Source: a virus | Reading direction: 5' to 3' (one strand) | IMG/VR virus record: IMGVR_UViG_3300046747_000089 | Span: 1-26,738 of that record | Length of the DNA stretch: 26,738 nt | Shown: one piece after another, positions 1 through 5,998 of the stretch | How positions within the stretch are numbered: the stretch's first letter is position 1 | Layout: each line of letters starts with the position of its first letter | Program-made: the position numbers and the translations under genes | Notes under the pieces: generated by a model | The model's input: the letters and a program-made list of their open reading frames with translations, nothing else | The model's database searches: none | What the model was told of the DNA's origin: nothing

Positions 1-2
1 AC

Positions 3-389
3 CTGGACGAGCATCCCGAGGAATACGCTCGGGGGTGGGCTGGCGCGATGGCCCATGTTTCGACCGAGCTGCCACGTTTCGTTTCGGGAATTCAGGCTCG
101 CCTTCCCCCTGTTTGCATCGAGCCTGGGATTCGGAACCTCGACGCCGGCCCGAGGCCCGAAGAGGCCGGCACTACTCCCATCGAGCGCGGACTCGCCGAG
201 TTGTGCGATGCGGTCGCTATCAAAGGCGGTCGCCCTGACTACGTCGCCATTCCGTTCGAGAACGTCCAGATGGCCCTCGATGCTGGGCTTGACGTCAGCT
301 TCATCACCGAGGCTGGCGAGCAGTTCGTCATCGACGACCCCGACGCGACCACTCCGCGTCAACGCTTCGACCTGTCGGAGTCCAAGTAG
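3..389 (+). CDS. Hypothetical phage protein, 5' end outside window
   Basis: The reading frame is open to the left window edge and reads sensible protein (LDEHPEEYARGWAGAMAHVS) before the first ATG at 48, so the gene probably begins outside the window and 128 residues are visible. The protein is acidic near the C-terminus (about residues 110-128) and has no motif, membrane segment or signal peptide that I recognise. The next gene starts directly after its stop codon, which suggests one operon. The alternative is a short gene starting at ATG 48 (113 residues). No function is proposed. Confidence 0.6.
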   Translation: MDEHPEEYARGWAGAMAHVSTELPRFVSGIQARLPPVCIEPGIRNLDAGPRPEEAGTTPIERGLAELCDAVAIKGGRPDYVAIPFENVQMALDAGLDVSFITEAGEQFVIDDPDATTPRQRFDLSESK

Positions 390-623
390 ATGGCGGTCGC
401 ATACGCCATCGAGGGCAACGACCGCCCCAGGTCCCACGAGGACAAGGGCGCTCGCGGATCACCAGCGAAACCATGCTGTAGGTGCCTGCCAGGCGACCTT
501 GGCCCGATGTGGTGCATTTTGCCCGAGGGTCACTACGGCGACTGCGAGGGCGTCTCGGCCAAGGAGATGCCGATGCCGTTCGAGGGCCTGGACCCCAGGC
601 GTAAGCCGAGGTGGGGCCGATGA
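390..623 (+). CDS. Small Cys-rich, possibly zinc-binding protein
   Basis: This 77-residue protein begins with ATG immediately after the upstream stop. Its middle holds Cys29, Cys30, Cys32, Cys42, His48 and Cys52, with a 'MWCILPEGHYGDC' stretch. The Cys/His spacing resembles small metal-binding phage proteins, so zinc binding is plausible but not shown. Its TGA overlaps the ATG of the next gene (ATGA), which suggests translational coupling. The exact family is not recognised. Confidence 0.55.
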   Translation: MAVAYAIEGNDRPRSHEDKGARGSPAKPCCRCLPGDLGPMWCILPEGHYGDCEGVSAKEMPMPFEGLDPRRKPRWGR

Positions 624-904
624 ACGTCCTGGCCTTGGTCTCGGCTCTGCTGCTGTTCGCGTCAGCCATCGCGCGCCCAACGCGTGGAGCCTGCCCTGGT
701 GGCTTCTACACGGCCGGGGTGCGCCCGAGTGGCGGGTTTCTGTGCGTGCGTCCCTACGGCTGCGTAGAGCGCCAGGGGCCACGCGGCGGATGGACCAGCG
801 AATGTGCGGGCGAGCTCGAGCTGGAGTCGGATGTGTATTGCACGAGTGGCGAGGTGGCAATCACCAGAGACGGCGTGACCGTCGGATGCGAGATGAGGCA
901 TTGA
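620..904 (+). CDS. Small exported protein with six cysteines
   Basis: The start is the ATG at 620 in an ATGA overlap with the previous gene; an in-frame GTG at 611 is the alternative. Of 94 residues, the first ~18 form a hydrophobic signal-like segment (MNVLALVSALLLFASAIA) with an A-x-A type cleavage site before Arg19-Pro20. The mature part carries six cysteines (after RGA, FL, YG, SE, VY and VG), an even number that would suit three disulphides in an oxidising compartment. There is no good lipobox: the residues before the first Cys are R-G-A. Export from the host cell is inferred, and the function is unknown. It lies among early-type small genes, where host-takeover or superinfection-exclusion factors often sit, but nothing in the sequence proves such a role. 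Confidence 0.6.
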   Translation: MNVLALVSALLLFASAIARPTRGACPGGFYTAGVRPSGGFLCVRPYGCVERQGPRGGWTSECAGELELESDVYCTSGEVAITRDGVTVGCEMRH

Positions 905-1110
905 GTCGTCGCAAGCACGTCGAGGAAGTCTCCGAGCCCACCAAGGACCCGTTCTCGGCGGTCAGCGTCGAGGAGTGCATGGCGATATGGGTTGAGGCCG
1001 AGCGGACCTACCAGCAACTCGCCGATGCGTTCAAGGCCGCAGAGGAGACGCGCACGCTGGCGTTCAACCGGATGCGGAACGTGGCACTGGGCCGGAAGGA
1101 GTTGGCGTAA
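886..1110 (+). CDS. Small helical hypothetical protein
   Basis: About 74 residues if started at ATG 886. A TTG at 901 that forms a TTGA overlap with the upstream stop would give 69 residues, and that overlap style is common in this genome. The protein is mostly charged and helical, with 'EECMAIWVEAERTYQQLADA' followed by more Ala/Glu/Arg-rich helix. It has no membrane segment or motif that I know. Its stop codon overlaps the first base of the replication-protein start. A short DNA-binding or structural helper is possible, but no function is assigned. Confidence 0.5.
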   Translation: MRDEALSRRKHVEEVSEPTKDPFSAVSVEECMAIWVEAERTYQQLADAFKAAEETRTLAFNRMRNVALGRKELA

Positions 1111-2024
1111 TGGCGATGTCGTGGTGCAAGGTGTCGAGCACACTCGACAGTCATCCCAAGATTAGGAAGGCTGGCCGGCTAGGGCGCGAGGTGTTCCTGT
1201 TCGCGTTACGTCGTAACGCTCATCCCGAGAACCCGGTGCCCGGCATCCTGCCTGCCGATGTGCTCGACCCGTGGTTCATCGCGGACCAACTCATGATGAC
1301 CGAAGAGGAGGCCGTTACGGGCGTTACGTTATGCGTTACGGTCGGTTTGTTACTAAAAAACGGGCACTGTTTCGAGATAAGTGGATGGTCGGAAGATTGG
1401 GGTAAACGGGAAACAGTTAATGCTGAACGCCAAGCCCGTTATCGCGCAAGACTGCGTAATGATGGAGAACAGGGTAATCCCGTTACGGTTGAAAACGTAA
1501 CGCGTTACAACGTTACAGTAGATCAGAGGAGATTAGAGGAGAAGAGAAGAGAAGAGATAACTAAGAATTCCGCTACGCCTAATTCGGCTAGCGGACTTTC
1601 CCCTGAATTGTTTTCCCCTGAACTGGAAAAGCCGAAAGTCAGGCAGGGCAGGCCCAAGAAGCCAAAGCCAAGCGAGCCGACACCGGCCGAAGCAGAGGCA
1701 GCACGAACCGTTCTCGAGAAGCTCACGGCGAGAAACGGCGTTCGCTACTCGTCGCCAGAGCACACCAAGCTCGTCGTGAATCAGCTGCGAGCCGGGGTGT
1801 CCGAGCTCGAACTACGCGCGGTGATTGCTTACTGCGCCGTCGAGTTGTTCGACGAGCCTGAGATGCAAAAATACCTGAGGCCACAGACGCTGTTCGGCCC
1901 CAAGACCATCACGAAGTACCTCGACCCGGCGCGAACATGGGCACAGAAGGAATATCCACAGGAATTCACAGTACATAGCGAGCCACTTACCGAACCGTTG
2001 TGGATGTCAGGAGGAGCGCAATGA
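1110..2024 (+). CDS. Replisome-organiser-like replication protein
   Basis: This 304-residue protein looks like a phage replication initiator or helicase-loading organiser. The N-terminal ~110 residues (MSWCKVSSTLDSHPKI... to ...ISGWSEDWGKRETVNAERQA) have the pattern of phage replisome-organiser N-terminal domains, including an Arg-rich run 'RQARYRARLR'. A charged, low-complexity linker follows (VDQRRLEEKRREEI, then Pro/Lys-rich). Residues ~190-283 match the pattern of the conserved phage C-terminal domain (Phg_2220_C type), with 'YLRPQTLFGPKTITKYLDPA'. The gene carries a dense set of CGTTACG repeats and a purine tract, as in lambda gene O, where the origin sits inside the initiator gene. Base composition dips in GC over the repeats compared with flanking genes. 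The next gene overlaps by ATGA and is probably coupled. Confidence 0.72.
   Translation: MAMSWCKVSSTLDSHPKIRKAGRLGREVFLFALRRNAHPENPVPGILPADVLDPWFIADQLMMTEEEAVTGVTLCVTVGLLLKNGHCFEISGWSEDWGKRETVNAERQARYRARLRNDGEQGNPVTVENVTRYNVTVDQRRLEEKRREEITKNSATPNSASGLSPELFSPELEKPKVRQGRPKKPKPSEPTPAEAEAARTVLEKLTARNGVRYSSPEHTKLVVNQLRAGVSELELRAVIAYCAVELFDEPEMQKYLRPQTLFGPKTITKYLDPARTWAQKEYPQEFTVHSEPLTEPLWMSGGAQ
1204..1218. repeat. Perfect 7-bp inverted repeat (CGTTACG-T-CGTAACG)
   Basis: Two iteron units face each other around one T. This is the first unit of the repeat cluster and lies about 95 bp before the next group. It could be an operator or binding site for a dimeric initiator; the arms are too short and tightly joined for a stable hairpin terminator. 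Confidence 0.6.
1204..1517. repeat. Iteron-like CGTTACG repeat cluster, candidate origin
   Basis: Exact CGTTACG copies lie at 1204, 1313, 1322, 1334 and 1481. The reverse complement CGTAACG lies at 1212 and 1496, and CGTTACA copies at 1503 and 1511. Weaker matches are at 1348 (TGTTACT) and 1437 (CGTTATC). The hexamer is read in three codon frames (Val-Thr, Arg-Tyr and Ala-Leu-Arg), so it is not simply a repeated peptide. The copies group into 1204-1218, 1313-1354 and 1481-1517, with spacings of roughly 7-15 bp inside groups. A purine-rich tract follows directly. Position inside a replication gene suggests initiator-binding iterons; this is inference. Confidence 0.6.
1521..1560. other. Purine-rich tract, possible DNA-unwinding element
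   Basis: The + strand here is almost all A and G (AGATCAGAGGAGATTAGAGG and on through repeated AGAAG units), just downstream of the last repeat. In lambda, an A+T-rich, strand-asymmetric element lies beside the O-binding iterons and is where the duplex melts. The same arrangement here suggests an unwinding element, though the tract also codes for the charged linker DQRRLEEKRREEI. Confidence 0.45.
2009..2014 (+). promoter_or_regulatory. Strong ribosome binding site AGGAGG
   Basis: A consensus Shine-Dalgarno sequence sits six bases before the ATG at 2021. It favours that ATG over the upstream in-frame GTG at 2000. Confidence 0.75.
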
Positions 2025-2371
2025 ACCGAGGTCTCACCGACGACGAGTTCACGGCACTGCTCAAGCAAACGGCAGAGTCACTCGAGCCATCCGACCCGAC
2101 GAGAACGTACTGCGACAAGCACGGCAAGGAGCCTCAGGTCGTGAGGCCGTTTTACATGCGTTGCCCTCGGTGCGAGGGGGATGAGAACCGCGAGTCCGGC
2201 GACAGGCTCAGTGAAGCCATTCGGCGCGTGAAGGCAAGTCCTCCGACCAAGCCCGAGGAGGAACGTGCGTGCGTCAAGCGACTGCTTGCGCTCGGCCATC
2301 CGTGCCCGGACGAGTTCCTCAAGGCCTTGCTCGAGCGCCAGCGCGGCGGCAAGGACAGGGGAACGCTGTGA
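2021..2371 (+). CDS. Zinc-ribbon-like protein of the replication module
   Basis: The start is ATG 2021, chosen for its AGGAGG site and ATGA overlap with the replication protein. The 116-residue product has an acidic N-terminus and then a putative zinc ribbon with Cys31, His34, Cys48 and Cys51 ('YCDKHGKE' ... 'MRCPRCEGD'). It ends in a basic helix. The C-x2-H-G ... C-x2-C layout resembles the zinc ribbon at the front of phage DnaC-type helicase loaders, but no ATPase domain follows. With the gene order, a role as a replication accessory or stand-alone relic of a loader is a reasonable guess. The stop lies six bases before the tRNA. Confidence 0.6.
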   Translation: MNRGLTDDEFTALLKQTAESLEPSDPTRTYCDKHGKEPQVVRPFYMRCPRCEGDENRESGDRLSEAIRRVKASPPTKPEEERACVKRLLALGHPCPDEFLKALLERQRGGKDRGTL

Positions 2372-2377
2372 CTGTAT

Positions 2378-2449
2378 TCCGACGTAGCACAACGGTAGTG
2401 CATGCGGCTGTTAACCGCAGGGTTCTAGGTTCGAGTCCTAGCGTCGGAG
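2378..2449 (+). tRNA. tRNA-Asn (anticodon GUU)
   Basis: A complete cloverleaf can be drawn. The acceptor arm is TCCGACG (2378-2384) with CGTCGGA (2442-2448), and the discriminator is G2449, as usual for bacterial tRNA-Asn. The D stem is GCAC/GTGC with loop AACGGTA. The anticodon stem is TGCGG/CCGCA with loop CTGTTAA, giving GTT at 2410-2412. The T arm is CTAGG/CCTAG with loop TTCGAGT. CCA is not encoded, so host CCA-adding enzyme would be needed. It lies between the replication and packaging genes on the same strand. Confidence 0.95.
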
Positions 2450-2483
2450 CTTTGTAATCTCGTGTATTGTAAGTAAAAAAGAC

Positions 2484-2825
2484 ATGCCATTCCAACCAGG
2501 CAACAAGCACGGAGTCCACAAGGGCCGCCCCAGCGTCGGCGCTGCACTCGCCACGGCTATCCGCGAGAAGTGGCCACCGACGCGCATCATGACGCTCTGC
2601 GAGCGCCTCGCGGCCAGCGAGGACGACCGGGCCGTGATGCAGCTCGTCCAGTGGCTCTCAGACCGCGGCTACGGCAAGGTTCCCGACGTCATCGAGGCCA
2701 AGGAGCCTATCAGCGATGACGAAGCTGAGCGCATCCTGAGCGAGCTGGTGAAAGAGCGACTGGCCAAGGCCACACCGGACGAGCTACGCGCCCTACTGGG
2801 TCAAGCCGGAGTGTCAGAGCATTAG
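2484..2825 (+). CDS. Terminase small subunit-like protein
   Basis: This 113-residue protein starts with 'MPFQPGNKHGVHKGRP', the basic opening found in many phage small-terminase and related DNA-binding proteins (DUF5681-like pattern). Helical segments follow (about residues 20-75 and 79-105). The small subunit would recognise the packaging site and load the large subunit. The large terminase lies only ~1.6 kb downstream, which supports the call. The start lies after an A-rich leader (AAGTAAAAAAGAC) without a clear Shine-Dalgarno. The match is by pattern only, and a general phage DNA-binding protein is possible. Confidence 0.6.
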   Translation: MPFQPGNKHGVHKGRPSVGAALATAIREKWPPTRIMTLCERLAASEDDRAVMQLVQWLSDRGYGKVPDVIEAKEPISDDEAERILSELVKERLAKATPDELRALLGQAGVSEH

Positions 2826-2841
2826 TCTAGACTCCGCACGC

Positions 2842-3300
2842 TTGCATACTGGGATTGCCGAGTCGGACGAGCCGACGCTGCTGATACGGGGACCAAGGCC
2901 CACGGATAAGGGCTTTGTGTGCTCGACGCTGGTCAAGTCGCTGTTCTGGGCGGACCGCAGTAAGCCCAAGCGGGCCTGGGCGCGCCTCGTCGATGACATG
3001 CTCGACCATCCGCTGTGTGCGCTGCACCTGGCCTGCGATGGCGATGCGCCCGATAGGCTGTTCGGGTTCTGCATCAGCTTTCGCATTCCGGTCGTGCGCG
3101 CGCTCGGCTACGTGTACGTGTCCAAGGGCCAGCGCAAGCATGGCTATGCACGCCAGCTCGTGACTAAGGCGCTTCCGGGGGCCAAGCCGCTCGTGTACTG
3201 TCTGCGAGGACCCGATGCGAGTGACCTACTCCAGCGCTACCGAGATGCGGTGTTCGTTCCGTTCGAGAAGCTGCTCGATTTGCACGTGACCAGCCACTAG
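2842..3300 (+). CDS. GNAT-like acetyltransferase-fold protein
   Basis: The frame starts best at TTG 2842, 16 bases after the small-terminase stop; no ATG is available and the next usable start is GTG 2917. Of 152 residues, the central part 'GYVYVSKGQRKHGYARQLV' (about 89-107) resembles GNAT motif A: a beta strand, a V-x-x-x-x-R/Q-x-x-G-x-A turn that holds acetyl-CoA pyrophosphate, then a helix. GNAT-fold proteins occur in podovirus structural operons (for example T7 gp13). The substrate is unknown, and it may be a virion or assembly factor rather than an active enzyme. The frame stays open upstream of the TTG, so the N-terminus is uncertain. Confidence 0.6.
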   Translation: MHTGIAESDEPTLLIRGPRPTDKGFVCSTLVKSLFWADRSKPKRAWARLVDDMLDHPLCALHLACDGDAPDRLFGFCISFRIPVVRALGYVYVSKGQRKHGYARQLVTKALPGAKPLVYCLRGPDASDLLQRYRDAVFVPFEKLLDLHVTSH

Positions 3301-3307
3301 GAGATTC

Positions 3308-3835
3308 ATGCTGAACCACCAACCTCGCGATTCCTGGATTCTGCTCAAGCCGCTCGAGTCCCCTCGCATGACCGGCACGGCCGGCCTCATGGTGCCCGAG
3401 AAGGCGCACGACAACTTGCCGTATGCCTATGGCCGCGTCGAGTCCGTGGGTCCGGGTCGAGTGCTCAAGGACGGCACGCGCGCCAAGACCGGGCTCAAGA
3501 CGGGCGACATCGTGACCTACGCCAAGTCGCAGGTGGCGGCGCTGTTGCCGCTCGACCCGGATGACTTCTACGCCATCGACAAGACGCGCGTCATGGTCAA
3601 CGCGGATTACATCCTGACCGTGGTCCAGGGCTATCAGGAGCCGAGCCTGGTGCTCTCCATCGACGGCAAGCCGCTGCCACGTGACCCGCAGAGCCGGGGC
3701 AACGTGGACCTGTCGGACTACGTCATCAAGAACAAGGAAGACGCCGAGGTGTCTCGGTTCTACAACGTGCCGGGCATGGCCGAGTACGTCGACGAGCATC
3801 CACCGGGTGAAGCGGCCGACGAGGTGAGCAAGTGA
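3308..3835 (+). CDS. GroES-like co-chaperonin with C-terminal extension
   Basis: Residues ~8-107 of 175 follow the GroES pattern. The first strand is 'WILLKPLESP' and the mobile loop lies at about 18-33. The loop contains 'AGLMVPEKA', matching the G-[IL]-x-[VL]-P element that contacts GroEL. Then come 'GRVESVGPGRV', 'LKTGDIVTY' and the last strand 'MVNADYILTV'. Known phage co-chaperonins (T4 gp31) cap host GroEL so that the capsid protein can fold. The extra ~68 C-terminal residues (acidic, ending near 'EHPPGEAADEVSK') are not part of canonical GroES. The start is ATG 3308 with 'AGGAGATTC' just upstream. The gene lies in the packaging cluster, which fits a capsid-folding role. The next gene overlaps in GTGA. 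Confidence 0.75.
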   Translation: MLNHQPRDSWILLKPLESPRMTGTAGLMVPEKAHDNLPYAYGRVESVGPGRVLKDGTRAKTGLKTGDIVTYAKSQVAALLPLDPDDFYAIDKTRVMVNADYILTVVQGYQEPSLVLSIDGKPLPRDPQSRGNVDLSDYVIKNKEDAEVSRFYNVPGMAEYVDEHPPGEAADEVSK

Positions 3836-4050
3836 GCGTCGAGCCCAAGAAGCGTATCGCCCGCATCGCGTTCAGCGAGCACGTGGGCATGAACTCCACG
3901 GCCGAGGACTGGACACCCGAGAAGGCTGGCGGGTGGAAACCATTGCCACCAGACGCCGTGGGTATCACGTTTGTCCACGAGGCCCTGGGCGCGGACATCT
4001 TCGTGCCATGGAAGTCGATTCGATTCGTGCGGCGCGAGGTGGTGAAGTGA
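3832..4050 (+). CDS. Small hypothetical protein
   Basis: This 72-residue protein starts with GTG in a four-base GTGA overlap with the co-chaperonin stop. It has a mixed alpha/beta character ('RIARIAFSEHVGM', 'DAVGITFVHEALGADIFVP'), no membrane segment and no motif that I recognise. Coupling to the co-chaperonin gene suggests co-expression, not a shared function. Confidence 0.55.
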   Translation: MSVEPKKRIARIAFSEHVGMNSTAEDWTPEKAGGWKPLPPDAVGITFVHEALGADIFVPWKSIRFVRREVVK

Positions 4051-4208
4051 GGTGCGTCGCGGTGAACGTCGAGGCCGGCGTGGTTACGGTTACCAACGAT
4101 GAGCCGGCTGAGCCGACCGACGAGGAACTGCTCAAGAAGCTTCGCAGCGCGTTGAAGAATCACCTACGGCGGCGACGGATGTCGTGGAAGAAACGGAGGG
4201 GCTGGTGA
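4047..4208 (+). CDS. Small basic hypothetical protein
   Basis: The frame starts best at GTG 4047, in a GTGA overlap with the previous stop, giving 53 residues. The first half reads like a beta strand pair and an acidic linker (VTVTNDEPAEPTDEE). The C-terminus is strongly basic ('NHLRRRRMSWKKRRGW'), which would suit nucleic-acid binding. The same frame is open further upstream but that part is a shadow of the preceding gene. Moderate confidence that it is expressed. Confidence 0.4.
   Translation: MRCVAVNVEAGVVTVTNDEPAEPTDEELLKKLRSALKNHLRRRRMSWKKRRGW
4195..4200 (+). promoter_or_regulatory. Ribosome binding site GGAGGG
   Basis: This site lies four bases before GTG 4205 and decides that start over the in-frame GTG at 4184. 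Confidence 0.6.
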
Positions 4209-4387
4209 CCGCCGACGAACTGTGCCGACGGCTCACGGAGACCAAGGCCGTGGCGGCTGATGACATGATCGAACTGTCCGAGCTCGTCGAGGCCAACGCC
4301 GCAGTGAAATCTGCCGGAGACTCACTCCAGAAGGCCAAGGAGCGCTGGCAATTGGCGGTGGCGGCGTTTCTGGAGATGCAGCCCTAG
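4205..4387 (+). CDS. Small helical hypothetical protein upstream of terminase
   Basis: GTG 4205 has a good ribosome site and a GTGA overlap, giving 60 residues. The sequence is almost wholly helical, with Leu/Ala heptad-like spacing ('LSELVEANAAVKSAGDSLQK'), so a short coiled coil is likely. Its stop at 4385-4387 falls where the large-terminase frame must begin, and that frame lacks a normal start codon. This protein may therefore be translationally tied to terminase production. Starting at GTG 4184 would give 67 residues. Confidence 0.5.
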   Translation: MTADELCRRLTETKAVAADDMIELSELVEANAAVKSAGDSLQKAKERWQLAVAAFLEMQP

Positions 4388-4392
4388 GAGCC

Positions 4393-5994
4393 ATCGTTCT
4401 CAGCGAGGCGCAGCGCAGCCTACTGGAGTACGCACAGTACAAGCGGGGTGATAACCCCACGGATGCCATCGTTGCCGCGCTGACGGCCGGATGGTTCCCC
4501 AAGCAACGCGCGTTCGCCGAGACGACGGCCAGGCTCGCCGCTGCCTGTTGCTCGCGCCGCGCCGGCAAGACGACCGAGGTGTGTGCGGACCTCGTTCGCG
4601 ATGCGCTGACGATTCCAGGCGGCCGGTTCATCTACCTCAACACGACCCGCGGCGAGGCCGAGCGCATCGCCTGGTGGGGCAACCGCAACGACGGCGTGGC
4701 CTCGCTCGTCCAGCGCCATGGCATCGACGCCAAGCTCAACCAAAGCAAGCTCGATGCGTACTTCCCCGAGACCGACGCGTGGATTTACCTGCGCGGCGCC
4801 GACGACGAGCCCGAGCTGCGTAAGGCCCTCGGCGGCGCGTACCACAAGGTCGTGTGGGACGAGGCGCAGAAGATTCCACCCAAGCTCGAAGTGAGTATCC
4901 GCGAGGTGTTCATGCCGACGCTTCTGGACTTCGGCGGCAAGTTCCGGTTAACCGGCACGCCGAGTCGCCAGCAGTCGGGGCTGTTCTACAAGGTCACGCG
5001 CACCGATGCCGATGCCGATGGGCAGCTCAAGCGCATGCCGGGGTGGGAAGTCCACTACTGGACCATCCTCGACAACGTCTACTTCGGCGCGACCGAGGCT
5101 GACCGGTGGACGCGCGGTGTCGAGCAACTCCAGGAGTTGTACGGCGGCAAGAACGTCGCGCCCATCGAGTCGCCCATCATGCAGCGCGAGGGCTTCGGGC
5201 GCTGGACGCTGGAAGACTCCAACTACGTCTACGCGGTCCACAAGGTTGCCGCGTCGAGCCTGACCTATGCCCCGCATCGCCAGCGGGCGGACCTGTTCGC
5301 CGACGTGCCGGCCGCCCTCGAGGATTTGCCGTTCCCCTGGCACGAGGGCATGTACGCCATGGGCGTCGACCTCGGCTACAACGACCCGTTCGCGATGGTG
5401 TTGTGGGCGTGGCACCAGCACGACCCGAACCTGTACGAGGTGTGCGCCTACAAGCGGTCGTACCTGGATAGCGACGCGCAGAACGAGGCCATCAAGGCGA
5501 TTCGCGCGCATGTCGCCGTGGGCACGGTCGACGCGGATGCCGGCGGCATCGGCAAGCAGGTGGTGAAGGGGTGGAGCAAGGAGTGGGTGGAGCGCTATGG
5601 CCTGCCCATCGCCGAGGCCGAGAAGCAGCACAAGCTGACGGCCATCCAGACGATGAACAACGACATCTTGCGCGGCGCGGTGAAGTTCCGAGAGGGCTCG
5701 CCGCTGCTGGACGAGATGCGCGAGTTGCAGTGGTCAACGCTTGTGGATGGTTCGGGGCGGATGGTGGAGGACCCGACCATGCCCAACGACCTCTGCGATG
5801 CGTCGCTGTACGCGCACCGACGTAGCTACCAGTTCAGGAGCCGGCCGGATGAGCGGCCCAAGACACAGCAAGAGCGGCTTGCCCGGGAAGCCCAGGAGAT
5901 GATCGACCGTGCCGAGAAAGTCCAGTTCGGTGGTGACGACGAGTACCCCAGCGGCGCCAGTTCGTGGTTCCGGGGCGGGCCGTGGAGGGCTTAA
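4393..5994 (+). CDS. Terminase large subunit (TerL)
   Basis: This is the packaging motor ATPase and nuclease. Walker A is 'CSRRAGKT' at 4549-4572, Walker B is 'VVWDEAQ' at 4849-4869, and the coupling motif 'TGTPS' follows ~30 residues later. The C-terminal RNase H-like nuclease shows its acidic residues in 'GVDLGYND', 'VDADAGG' and 'PNDLCDASL'. The first ordinary start codon in frame is GTG 4579, after Walker A, so a product starting there could not hydrolyse ATP. The frame is open back to 4264 and reads plausible terminase N-terminus ('AIVLSEAQR', 'AGWFPKQ') from about 4390. I therefore place the start near ATC 4393, just after GGAG; CTG 4423, frameshifting, or a sequencing error are alternatives. 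The identity is certain; the start is not. A product from 4393 would be 533 residues. Confidence 0.9.
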   Translation: MVLSEAQRSLLEYAQYKRGDNPTDAIVAALTAGWFPKQRAFAETTARLAAACCSRRAGKTTEVCADLVRDALTIPGGRFIYLNTTRGEAERIAWWGNRNDGVASLVQRHGIDAKLNQSKLDAYFPETDAWIYLRGADDEPELRKALGGAYHKVVWDEAQKIPPKLEVSIREVFMPTLLDFGGKFRLTGTPSRQQSGLFYKVTRTDADADGQLKRMPGWEVHYWTILDNVYFGATEADRWTRGVEQLQELYGGKNVAPIESPIMQREGFGRWTLEDSNYVYAVHKVAASSLTYAPHRQRADLFADVPAALEDLPFPWHEGMYAMGVDLGYNDPFAMVLWAWHQHDPNLYEVCAYKRSYLDSDAQNEAIKAIRAHVAVGTVDADAGGIGKQVVKGWSKEWVERYGLPIAEAEKQHKLTAIQTMNNDILRGAVKFREGSPLLDEMRELQWSTLVDGSGRMVEDPTMPNDLCDASLYAHRRSYQFRSRPDERPKTQQERLAREAQEMIDRAEKVQFGGDDEYPSGASSWFRGGPWRA

Positions 5995-5998
5995 GCAG

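Noticed and set aside
55-1110. A single 351-residue frame covering this range
   Set aside because: Only its last ~74 residues look like real protein; the earlier part is Arg/Ser/Pro-rich and is a shadow of three better genes that tile the region with proper overlaps.
2450-2483. Promoter before the small terminase gene
   Set aside because: TTGTAA and TATTGT-like boxes are present, but they are only six bases apart, far from a 16-18 base spacing.
4376-4400. Programmed frameshift joining the 60-residue gene to the terminase
   Set aside because: No standard slippery heptamer or pairing downstream is evident; slippage at CAG CCC would mispair. A rare start codon or a sequencing error is simpler.
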